From assembly GCA_964035545.1 (NCBI GenBank), contig OZ037768.1:22966819-23030818 (forward strand): 64,000 bases of DNA. Direction: 5' to 3'. The stretch's first letter is position 1. Every line of letters starts with the position of its first letter. Under the pieces are notes generated by a model. That model worked only from the letters and a program-made list of their open reading frames with translations, made no database searches and had not been told where the DNA came from. This document shows, piece after piece, positions 1-11,315 of the stretch. This stretch comes from Bugula neritina. Lineage: Eukaryota > Bryozoa > Gymnolaemata > Cheilostomatida > Bugulidae. Made by a program: the position numbers and the translations under genes.

Positions 1-557
1 AACTCAATTATATGCAGTAGAAGGTAAAAAAATGGGAGAATTTAAATTGAATTTAAATGACTATTAAAACTTAGTTTCATTAGCTATTTTCTTTATAATT
101 TTAAGCCTAACAATCCTGTAAGTTTATTAATAATCTGCAAGACAGCCAATAATTTTATATAAGCTGTCAAGCTAAAAAATTAAAATCAATTATTTTGAAT
201 TGGCCAAATTACCATACACTGAAAGCTTTGCTGCGTATAGTTTATAGCTGGGATTAAATTTTAAACTACGACCATCTTGTTTTCAACAGTAGTAGCTTCA
301 ATTGCTCAAATAGGTGAACAATTTATACTTTTAAAGTATCCTTCACTTAAGAGGAGGCAACTTCGCGAGATCGATCTGACATTCTCATGGAAAAACGATC
401 GATCTGAGCACATTTCTCAGATCGATCTCGCTGAGATCGATCTGAGATCGGTACATGGAAAGCCCGTGAATGTTCTTTTGGCCTCATGACTTGAAATAAA
501 CTCTGACCCTTGTATTTTCTACTGTAATTCTTCTACAACGTGCTTGCTCTCCTCCAG
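1..557. other. Intron of HACL1, no exon seen
   Basis: This stretch lies upstream of the first HACL1 exon visible here. It ends in a pyrimidine-rich acceptor (cctccag) at 551-557. The missing N-terminal part of HACL1, about 105 residues by comparison with the human protein, was not found in it in any frame. The only structured part is the GATCGATCT cluster listed separately. Confidence 0.6.
362..453. repeat. GATCGATCT motif cluster with short hairpin
   Basis: GATCGATCT or close variants recur four times in about 90 bp of otherwise AT-rich intron. Positions 418-429 and 433-444 form a perfect 12-bp inverted repeat with a 3-nt loop. GATC is self-complementary, so some pairing is expected from the motif alone. 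Confidence 0.7.
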
Positions 558-3500
558 GCCTCTCATAGTAATTGCTGGAGCCAGTGATACAGACCAGGAC
601 GGGATGAATGCCTTTCAGGAATGGCCTCAGGTAGAGAGCTGCCGACTGTATGCAAAGTTTACTGCACGGCCTGATTCTGTAGAAAGAATTCCATTTTTTG
701 TAGAGAAGGTAATCATACACGGAGCTAAATATAGTAACAAGTATTATTATTTCTTAAACTGGACAATAGTGGAGTTGAACTTTTTGAGTCACAGCTCTGG
801 GTCTGTGGAACTTTAAATAAATTTTTTTTTAAAAAAGTTGATTGACAATCTACAACTTTACTATGGCCATAATTCTTTACTATGATTATAACTCTTTACT
901 ATGACTATGACTTTTTACTATGACAATAACTCTTTACTATGATCATAACTCTTGACTATGATTATAACTTTTTACTATGAATATAACTCTTTACTATAAA
1001 TATAACTCTTTACTATGAATATAACTCTTTACTGTAACTTTAGTGCCAATTTAGTGATTAAAATTCTCTTCACATTTCATGATAGAATATGTCAGAGTGC
1101 TTATGCAATTTATGTAAGGTCAAACTAGTACATTGATAACATTTCTTTCAGACATTTTATCTTCCTGCTTTGTACAATTTATTATTTTGGTTCGGAACTG
1201 TAACTAACAGACGACAAAAATATTTATAACGGCTGCAAGAAAAAAATTTGTGTTGATTGATTTAATGATCACATGATGGAACACTGACAATTCCAGCTAT
1301 GTGAAAATTGTCTACACCTGTTAGTTGTATATCCCTGTTAGTTGTCTTCTCTCTGCAGGCAGTACGGACTAGCAGATGTGGAAGACCCGGCCCAGTGTAT
1401 CTCGATATGCCAGGTTCTCTTCTCAACACACAAGTAGATGCTTCAACAGTTTGGTGGGTGAAGTACCAACTGTATACTGTAGAGTACTAACTGTATACTG
1501 TAGAGTACTAACTGTATATACTGTAGAGTACTAACTGTATACAGTAGAGTACTAACTGTATATACTGTAGAGTACTAACTGTATACTGTAGAGTATTAAC
1601 TGTATATACTGTACAGTACTAACTGTATACTGTAGAGTATTAACTGTATATACTGTACAGTACTAACTGTATACTGTAGAGTACTAACTGTATATACTGT
1701 AGAGTACTAACTGTATACTGTAGAGTATTAACTGTATACACTGTACAGTACTAACTGTATACTGTAGAGTACTAACTGTATACTGTAGAGTACTAACTGT
1801 ATATACTGTAGAGTACTAACTGTATACTGTAGAGTACTAACTGTATATACTGTAGAGTACTAACTGTATACTGTAGAGTACTAACTGTTTACTGTAGAGT
1901 ACTAACTGTATACTGTAGAGTATTAACTGTATATACTGTACAGTACTAACTGTATACTGTAGAGTACTAACTGTATATACTGTAGAGTACTAACTGTATA
2001 CTGTAGAGTATTAACTGTATACACTGTACAGTACTAACTGTATACTGTAGAGTACTAACTGTATACTGTAGAGTACTAACTGTATATACTGTAGAGTACT
2101 AACTGTATACTGTAGAGTACTAACTGTATATACTGTAGAGTACTAACTGTATACTGTAGAGTACTAACTGTTTACTGTAGAGTACTAACTGTATACTGTA
2201 CTGTAGGTCGACAAGTATTTGCTCAGACCCACAACGACCTCTAGCTGACCCAGTTAATGTAGAGCAGGCGTGTGAACTTCTAGTAAAAGCTGAAAGACCT
2301 CTGGTCATCATAGGAAAAGGTGACTCAATTTTCGTCTTGACTTCTGTGCTTCATATAGGATTAAGTCATTTGCATAGCGCTGTTTTGATGAGGTCACATT
2401 TCATGAAAATTAAGTCTCTTTATGTATGGAAAACATCCACACGATTTAAATTTTTAAAGAACAATTTATTCAGCTGGGAAATTCCCAAGTTCTACATACC
2501 AATTTGTCACGTTAGTCACGTTAGTCTGAAATGTCCGATAGGTGCTGCGTATAGCCGTGCAGAGACAGAAATATTACAGTTTGTGGAGCGGCTTGGGTTG
2601 CCGTACCTGCCCTCCCCTATGGGTAAAGGTGTTATACCTGACACTCATCCACAGTGTGTGATAGCTGCTAGGTCTAAGTGAGTACTAGTAACAGCTGTTG
2701 TGAACATAGCCTAGTTTCATATAACCAACATAGCCTAGTTTTATATACAGTGGACTCTTTTAAAATGTGATAACTTGAAAAATTATGATATGCATCAAAA
2801 GGTAAATGTCAATGTTTTTATCACTAAAATTTTATTAATGTTAATCTGTTAATATTGAATTTAATAATTTAATCTACTGTTTAATAAATTTTTGGTGGTT
2901 TCATTTGACTATGTGATTAGTTTTTATTGAAAGCTTATTATTTGTGTTTGATTTGAAATATTCAATTTTTAACCAAACTATTGATAGATTATTAGTTTAT
3001 TGATGTATTGTAGAGCTTTGCAAAATGCTGATGTAGTGGTGCTCCTAGGTGCCCGCCTCAACTGGATCTTGCATTTCGGTCTTCCTCCTCGCTACTCTGA
3101 TAGTGTCAAGGTCATCCAAGTAGATATTTGTGCTGAAGAGTTGCATAACAATAGCAAATGTTGTGTGGGTCTCCATGGCGATATAAAAGCTGTAGTTAAA
3201 CAGGTGTGATATGTAGAATTTATTTATTATGCTAATGTCTGGGTGTCAAAATTTGTTTTAGTATTTTTATTTACTATTCCTTCAACTGATGAGTCATACT
3301 ATACTACAGAATCACTAGAATATTATGAGTCATAGATAGTATGAGTCATACCAGCTGTCTGACTCACTCTAACATGAGTCATGCTATGCCGTGTGCTGAT
3401 TGGTTCTTTCCATTAGCTTGAGTTAACTGTTGCTTAGCCCAATATATAATAGATTCATGAGTTTTATAACAAACACATAGAGTTATATAATCTCTATCGT

Positions 3501-6477
3501 ACAAGTATTGGTCCAATTATTTTGCTTAAAAAACATTAAAAGCGAATTCACACTTAATTTCAAAAACCATTTTCTTTTACCTGTGAATATAAGCATATAT
3601 ATTTTATCCAATAAAATGAATACCAGGAGCTGTTGTTGACATGATAACTGCACTTGACTTTTCAGGTAAATGCAGCACCTCAACTTCAGCACTATAAATT
3701 TCCAGCTACTTCTCTATGGTGGAAAACTCTCAAAGAGAAGATAAATCTTAACATGCAAGTGGTTGCCCAGAGTGTAAATAATGAGTCTATTCCAATGAAC
3801 TTTTACTGTGCTTTCAATGTGGTAAGAGTTATCTTCTTCTTTATTATTCTATGTATTTCCTTGCAATACAACACGATAAAGTTTCAACTTTCAATCATAT
3901 TTTGGTTTCTCCCACGCATAAATAAAATACTTTTCAACTTTTAAGAGAAAGTGCTGGATATGTTATATGATAAACACAAAATTAATATCTTATGATTATT
4001 TTTGAGTTAAATGCATGAAGCTATTGGCAATGCACTTTTAGTTAAACTTCAACATAGGTTTTAATTACAAACATGATTGCGTTATTACAAACTAGATTTT
4101 GTTAGCGGTAACATTTTATAACGCTCAACTATGTAGAAAATATAATCTCAAAATGCAATATACAACACCCTTTGTGTACTATGGTGTGTTTTCAAACATT
4201 ATACTTGCTGTGGTTTATGCTAGAGTCACTTGTATATTTGACAGGTGCAGAAGTTGCTGCCTAAGGACTGTATTATAGTCAGCGAAGGTGCCTCTACAAT
4301 GGACATAGGCAGGTCGATGCTTTCTAACTACCTACCTAGACACAGGTTCGCTCTTTCACCTCTTCTCCTTGAAAACTCACCATTGTTACTTATTAGGAAT
4401 TTGTTTGTTAAATCTGCTAAATTTTATGTCAATGTTTTTAGCCATTTACACAACATCACACAATGCCTTTTCTCAACTCTTTGAAAGCCATAACCTCGAG
4501 TTTGGTTATTGCTGTTAGGATATTAGTGTTTTGATTGTTTGAGGAATTTTAAGTTGTGAGTGACAAAACAGGATACATTGTGGCTCTAACATTGAAGTGT
4601 ATTAAACAAAGTGTAGCCAACTGTGGACATCATTGTTAGGCTGGATGCCGGGTCATTTGGTACAATGGGAGTTGGTCCCGGGTTCGCCATCGCTGCCGCC
4701 CTGCACTGCCGTGACACGGAGCCTGGCAAGAGAGTCGTGTGTGTAGAAGGGGACAGCGCCATTGGCTTCTCCATTATGGAACTGGAAACAGCAGCCAGGT
4801 AATGCTGCCTCTCTGGTAAACAATGACTCATTAGTCTGTGGTATTCTCAGTACAATTTCTTTCTAGAGACTCTTTACTTGCGTTGTTTGTGTTATTTTCT
4901 ATAAATTCAAATTATTAGAAAAACCCGTTTCAAGATAAAGATGGGCTAAATTTCTATAATGTCTGTTTTAGACAAGTTTTATATTTCGAAATATAGAATC
5001 TCAAACTTTTTGTTGGTAGAAAAATGTCACTAGAATCAGGAAACCTTCTGATATGAATTAGTGCTGTACATTGAAACTAGTTTGAGCTCTTTCTTCTTCT
5101 ATCAGCTTAGCAACAATATTAGCTTTCTTTTCATGTTTTGAGCTACAACTTGGCATACTGTTTACTTTGTTGCTATGGTAACCAGACTTGTATATTGCAG
5201 GTACAAGTTGCCGATAGTGTTTATTGTAATCAATAATAATGGAATTGGATTTGGGGCTGACTCAGAATTGTTTGATGCCCTGACAGCTGAGAGCGATGCA
5301 ACCATCAGGTATTTCATTGGTCCACCTGTGAAGCTTTGCTTTGTGTTTAGGAAAGTGAGATAAATCTGTTTGAAGACAGTAAAAAGATATAAAGCCAAAC
5401 TATCAGATTTTGTACATCTAGTCAAGTCTAGTCACTACAGCTGGCATTAAAATCTTTAAATGATGCTATAGATAATTCTGTATATATAATATAATTGCAA
5501 AGTTTTGGCTTAATTAAAGCAGACCAGTGTGTAATTAAATTTTTGAAAAATTATGCTATATTTCTTGTGTAGAAACAAATACAAATATAAATAAATTAGT
5601 ATAATACAGTTTACTATTGTACAATGCAATGTAATATAGCATATGATAGTTTTATATAATATAGTATCTTATAGTATTATATTATCATACTATGTGATAT
5701 AAAACAATGCAGTTTGATGTAGTATAATATAAATATAAATAAATACATGTATAGATAGATATTACACATAATGTAGTAATTTATATTAATAACAATAATA
5801 ATATATATATATATATACTAAATTTTATTCAAGCTCTGAAGATAGATACAGTGGCATCCAAAATGTGTATTTACTTTATTTATTTATATAAATAAAGTAT
5901 TAAATAAAATAACTATTTAAACAAATATTTACCTGTTTGCAGTCTTCAACCCACCTTCTTGTCCCCTCAGTGCAGATATGATAGAATCATACAGGCTTTG
6001 AACTGTCCCGGATATTTAGCTAAGACTCCTAGTGACTTAGATTCTGCTTTGAGACTTTGCCTGCAAACTACAGACCGTCCCTCACTAGTCAATGTACTTA
6101 TAGATCCTATGGCTATGAGGAAACAACAAGTGAGTTTATTCTATAGAATGAGTTGTGGTTGTATTAGCCTATTATATTCATATATTATATATAATACTAT
6201 AATTATATTGTGATATTTATATAGTTTCTATGATACTATAATTATATTATATTGTATATTGTATATTATCATGTTACATTCATTCACATTGACACTGGTT
6301 TGCAGCAAGATTGATTTGTGGTTTGTATCTCATTACCAGGTGAATAACATACTAGTACATACACCATATTCATGTTTCTCAGGTTTATATTATATGACCT
6401 GTAGCCTTTGACCTATGACAATTATAACAACCTATGTCTTTTAGGAGTTTGAATGGCTAACAAGAAGTAACCTCTAA
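558..6477 (+). CDS. HACL1: 2-hydroxyacyl-CoA lyase 1, 5' partial
   Basis: This is a thiamine-diphosphate (ThDP) enzyme of peroxisomal alpha-oxidation, cleaving 2-hydroxyacyl-CoA to formyl-CoA and a shortened aldehyde. Eleven exons were read: 558-708, 1359-1453, 2207-2319, 2542-2677, 3014-3203, 3666-3821, 4245-4345, 4640-4798, 5201-5308, 5943-6129, 6445-6477. All phases agree, giving about 475 residues. The decoded protein follows human HACL1 throughout: [16 protein letters not shown] and VSEGA.TMDIGR in the middle, then the ThDP/Mg signature EGDSAIGFS...INNNG across the junction of the exons at 4640 and 5201. The last residues are LTRSNL, a PTS1-like peroxisomal tail close to the SNM of the mammalian enzyme. 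The N-terminal part of the PYR domain lies left of the window. It is co-directional with PNPO, 1.9 kb away. The family call is firm; the exon-2 donor (tttg/gtgggt) sits beside a repeat array and is the least certain edge. Confidence 0.93.
856..1034 (+). repeat. ~19-bp minisatellite in HACL1 intron
   Basis: About nine degenerate copies of a unit like tttactatgaatataactc lie in the intron between the exons ending at 708 and starting at 1359. Copies differ mainly at the base after tatga. Confidence 0.8.
1457..2205 (+). repeat. 21-23 bp minisatellite filling a HACL1 intron
   Basis: Roughly 34 copies of gtatactgtagagtactaac, with a two-base ta length variant, fill the intron 1454-2206 almost from donor to acceptor. 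Each unit holds TACTAAC, a match to the consensus branch point, and a TAG trinucleotide. The acceptor used before exon 2207 (tactgtactgtag) looks like the last, slightly altered unit. Confidence 0.92.
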
Positions 6478-8384
6478 GATTGAAGCCTCTATTTTTAGTA
6501 CCTCCCATGATATTATAAAGATTTTGAATAAGTGGATATTATTTATGGCTTGACAATAGATTATTAGATGAATGATGGTACCTCAAGTATAATAATTATG
6601 TCTACTAACAGTATCAACGTCCACTGCCTTATGGTGATGTTAGTTTTATATTTGTTCAATGTATTGATTCTATGATCTTTATATACTAAATTATATTGTT
6701 TGTTAATTTTTTAATTTGTGTATGATAATTTTTTTTATAGAAAATAGCTTTTGGTGCTTATTTTCAAGAATATTATGACACATTGGCATCCCTTGTTTAA
6801 ATTATAATCACGGTGTTTGAGTAGTAATAGTTTGTGCTTTCAAATTTACTAATAAAATGATTGAAAATTGGATATTACTAGCTACTACATATCTAAATTT
6901 AAAAATTACAGCATTATAATCTCAGTAGTTCTTTTCAAAACGAATAACTCAATTATTTGTTATAATCATAGCTAATTAGTATCTAAAGAGTTACTTCCTT
7001 TTCCACACAAACTGGATTCGAGTACTTTACATTCTATTTCAATGATGTCAAGATGTTTAGAAATCGCTAGAAATAGCACCGAGTTAGTGTTTATTGAGTG
7101 CAGTAAGTTGGAGTTTGAACTTTGGATAGCAATGTTAATACAAACTCTGCACTCAATCGCTCCCAAATTGATGCTGTTTTTAACGATTTTCAATAACTTG
7201 ACTTTAGTCACCACATTTTACTAAGAACATAGGCTACCGAAAGATTATATAAACAGTAATTTGCACTAAAACTCTGCAGTGTAGGCTGCAAGTGGATGAA
7301 CAGGGAGACTGTGTCTTTAATTTGCAAGAAAAAGGTAATACTTATACTAATAGTAATAAATTAAAAATAACTAAAAAGTATAATTCCTAATTGGTATAAC
7401 TACAAGTATCATAATCAGCAAATCACTATTTTAGCTATTTATTGCAGTGATTGTGATACTCATACTCATACTGATTGTCAGTCAACTGTTTTACTTCTAG
7501 TTTTAGTGTTGAGAATGACTGTAGTAGCATCAGCAGCTCAAATTACAGACTGAAATTTTAATTAAGCACCATACTGATTTGATACTCAGTCATTGAATCC
7601 TAACCCAAACCTAGTCCTATGGGGTTATGGGCAGGACCATGCTAGAATAAGAATTGTTAACAGTTAATCATAATGATAATCATAATGACTCCTGCTACTG
7701 TGCTAATGCTGTGGCTATGCCTAGCATAAGTTATTTAAAAGCTTATAGCAAGTTAGAGTTTTGATGCTCTGTGGCTATTACTACTAGTATAACTATTCTA
7801 TTAGTATTCTTTTTTAGTTTTCATTTGCCTTCACATACTCATGCTGATATTAATATTTAATTTTATTATTTAAATATGTAATCTAAGATTATCATCTTCA
7901 ATATGAATATAAAGTATGAGCATAAACTTGCATATAATTATGCTAGTTTTAAATAGCCTAAACTAGAAGTAGATGATGAATTGAAATTTGAGTCACACTT
8001 AATAAAATGCAGCTGCTAACCTTAGTATTTTTTGGTTATGGTATTGTGTTGTAGAATTTGTCAACGCTGACAATATGACACCTAATGAAAATTTTGGTTG
8101 AACTAGTGCCACCAAAAGTTGTAGGCTATTTTTAGGGTGAAATATTTTTCTTAATATACCAATGATTTAATCACAATGTTATGTTATAATATTTCATATT
8201 GTTTTGGTTTTATCAAGTAGTTATAACTCCAAAATCCTACCTTAAACATTTTGCTTGCTTGTGAAATTGCTCTATATTCTGATATATAATATCACTGGAA
8301 GGTTGTATACTGCCATAGCTATCAGCATATTGGTATGGATAACAATATTTTAATATATGTGACTTTTAGGATTAAAACAATGTT
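6478..8384. other. HACL1-PNPO intergenic region
   Basis: AT-rich sequence with no exon I can support. An AATAAA at 6851-6856, about 375 bp past the HACL1 stop, is a possible polyadenylation signal. A large imperfect palindrome at 7047-7202 is listed separately. The right end should contain the PNPO promoter, but no TATA box or other clear element stands out. Confidence 0.55.
7047..7202. repeat. Large imperfect palindrome (~57-bp arms)
   Basis: Left arm 7047-7103 and right arm 7147-7202 pair over their whole length at roughly 70 percent by eye. Both ends match exactly: gtcaag/cttgac outside and attgagtgcag/ctgcactcaat inside. A further 7-bp pairing (7111-7117 with 7141-7147) extends the stem toward the loop. 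It could be a degenerate foldback element or a long hairpin RNA; nothing decides between them. Confidence 0.6.
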
Positions 8385-11134
8385 ATGAACTTGATGCGAA
8401 ATCTCTTGATTCGAACTAAAAATTTTGCCAAGACACTAAGTACAGCTGGCAAGATGGATGACATGTCTGGTGAGTTTTCTTAATCGAATTAAAGATGCAG
8501 ACTAGAATAAATTTATTTCGATGTAAAGTTCAAACTATTCTATTTTATTAAAGTAGTAAATTTCCTATCAAAATATTTATTTTATAGCTTGTAATTGTGG
8601 ATTAGGTATTGTTATAATCACTTGTAGTGCTTAAAAACTATTTCAGTTGATTGGAAAGCAACTTGCATATAGAGATTTATGCAAGCATTTTTAGCTAATC
8701 TAGTCTACAATATTTGCCATCATCTTGTTTTACTACAACAACAGCCAGCATATTATTATTTACATTGAGAGTTTGAAAGGTGGGCTTCAGTAGTAATGAA
8801 ACATACAAGTATATGTTGCATGAAAAGCCTATATTGTATGGTGGTAGTATACAGAGGCATACGAAAGAATTACTGCTTGTAAGTTTGCCATTAGTAAAAT
8901 AATAACTGAAACTCATGAAATCTAGTGTTTTCACCGTAAAAATATGTTTGAAAATTCGAGAAATTAATTTCTTCCTTCTAGCATTTAGAATTTCTTACAA
9001 CCCAAAAGAGCCAATGGATATAGACAATCTACCAAGTAAAGACCCTATGGAGTTGTTTGATCTTTGGTTTAAGGAGATTTCATCCAGTGAGGAAGTGAGA
9101 GAACCCAATGCAATGACTCTCGCCACATGCAATAGGTCAGCTATTGCATCGCCATACATGGCATATTACTTCGTTTAAAAGTTTTCCACTGATTTTTTTC
9201 ATACATCTAACCATCTACCTCCACAAATATAATTACAACAGATGGTAGCTTTTTTAGTTATTTATTATGCACTCTATTTGCACTGTAAAGTTTTTCTTGT
9301 GCATAGCTGATAAAACATGATAATATGTATACTTGAGTGTTTTCAATGCATAACATTTACAACTGTGTGCTAGATTATGTAGTGAGATAATGTCTTTCAT
9401 TAGTTTTAGTGATTATACTTATTTTCGAGGGATGTCTGTATGACTTATGAAGAGATAGATTTTAGTTATAAACACCATTAGCTGTATATTGTATATTTAT
9501 TTTGTGGTATAAAAAATTGGTGAATAAATTTGCTTAGTGGGGACATAACTCCTTGATTTAAATCAAGTATCAGGGACATAATAGAGAGTCTGTTTATATG
9601 CTTTTTGCGGTACAGGAAGTGCGAGCCGTCTGCGAGAATGGTGCTGCTGAAGGGATACGATTCTGCGGGTTTCAGATTCTTCACGGACTATGACGGCCGA
9701 AAAGGACAAGAGTTGGTTTGTAGGCTAATCCAGTTCTTTAATGACTTGAAAAGTTATCATTGATAAACCAAGTTCTTTTCTTTAATAGGGATAAAATTCT
9801 AGAATATTTAGTCATCTTCCCTGTGGAGATTTGAACAGGTTTGGTTACTCACAGCTAACAAAGTGTTTATTTCCACCTTGGTACCCTGCTATTGTTAATA
9901 GAGACATGTTCATCATACTCTAGAGACAAACTGGTGTTTTAGAACAAATATTCTTTATTACTGTCCAGTTGTCTCTTGTGTTGTCTTGTGTGAAAATGTT
10001 AATAAGCAGCACCTATAATATGTACGTGTATAAACAGCTATACCATTGCCAAGTAATTACCATGAATACTCAAATGACTCTATTAAACTGTTGTAGGCAG
10101 AGAATGCTAATGTAGCTCTCGTACTATACTGGCGGCCATTTCATAGACAAGTTAGAGTAGAAGGTACAACAGAGAAACTCTCCCCTGAAGAATGTGACCA
10201 GTATTTCCACTCTCGACCCCACGGCAGCCAGCTGGCAGCGTCGGCCAGTAATCAGAGCACCATCCTCCCATCTTACCAGGTGAACCATCTACAGCTATAT
10301 GTGACGGCTATATGTGACGGCTATATGTGACGGCTATATGTGACGGCTGTATGTGACGGCTATATGTGACGGCTATATGTGACGGCTATATGTGACGGCT
10401 ATATGTGACGGCTATATGTGACGGCTATATGTGACGGCTATGTGTGATGGCTATATGTGACGGCTGTATGTGACGGCTATGTGTGATGGCTATATGTGAC
10501 GGCTATATGTGACGGCTATATGACTGTTATGTGACAGTCATATTATAGCTATGTGACAGCTGCAATGGTCACGTGACCACTATATGGCAGTCATGTGGCA
10601 GTCATATGACAACTGTGTAATATGATCAGCAGCACACATACGTGACTATAGGATATTATTCTTTTCTCTCATTATTGTCATATTTTCAGGTGCTGATTGA
10701 CAAGTATGCACAACTCCAGGAGCAGTATCCTACAGATAGCGACGTGGTACCTCGACCACAGAACTGGTGAGTCATCCTTTATCAGTTTGCGTTTTCAGTC
10801 ACAGCTACAAACCTACTCCAACAGATATGAATGGCTCTGCATTTGTTTTAAATCCGTAAACAAAATTGTCTGGATTACTCAAGCTTCAATTAATAACCTG
10901 AAAGAAGTTAGAAACTGTAGAATTTTGCAAAAAAAATGTTCAAAGTTGAATGCTAGTGGTTTGGTTCTCAACTCTTGCAGGGGTGGCTACTTAGTGAAAC
11001 CAAAGGCTATTGAATTCTGGGAAGGACACACAAATAGACTACACAGAAGACTTTTATTCAGTAGGGAAAAGCCTGAAGATGAGCATGTGAAGGCAGGACT
11101 CAATGGATGGCATTACTGTGTACTTTCTCCATAG
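8385..11134 (+). CDS. PNPO: Pyridoxine-5'-phosphate oxidase
   Basis: FMN-dependent oxidase making pyridoxal 5'-phosphate (active vitamin B6) from pyridoxine or pyridoxamine phosphate. Six exons: 8385-8469, 8982-9135, 9616-9715, 10097-10279, 10690-10766, 10981-11134. They join in phase to 250 aa (human about 261). Recognised blocks in order: [66 protein letters not shown], and NRLHRRLLF, whose Arg-x-His corresponds to the substrate-binding RLH of the family. The ATG at 8385 is preceded by a near in-frame stop context and starts a basic, Ser/Thr-rich leader ([20 protein letters not shown]) that could be a mitochondrial presequence; that role is inference. A second Met follows at residue 24 (MDDMS). 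The stop is 181 bp from that of IFT27 on the other strand. Confidence 0.95.
10294..10519 (+). repeat. 13-bp minisatellite in PNPO intron
   Basis: About 17 tandem copies of ctatatgtgacgg, with a few g/a variants, begin 15 bp after the donor at 10280. They decay into looser tgtgac/tatgac copies up to about 10610. Confidence 0.92.
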
Positions 11135-11315
11135 TATTGATGAAGTAATGATCAATATGTATTGCGATGTTCAAATTTTAATATCTATATTATATAAATA
11201 ATTTTTACAAATATAAAATATTGCTCTCAGCTGAATTCTATTCACATAAATAGCCATGAAAATGAATGTTTAGTATTTTGTAACATTGGCCAATCAATTT
11301 CCTCCTTCTATTAAT

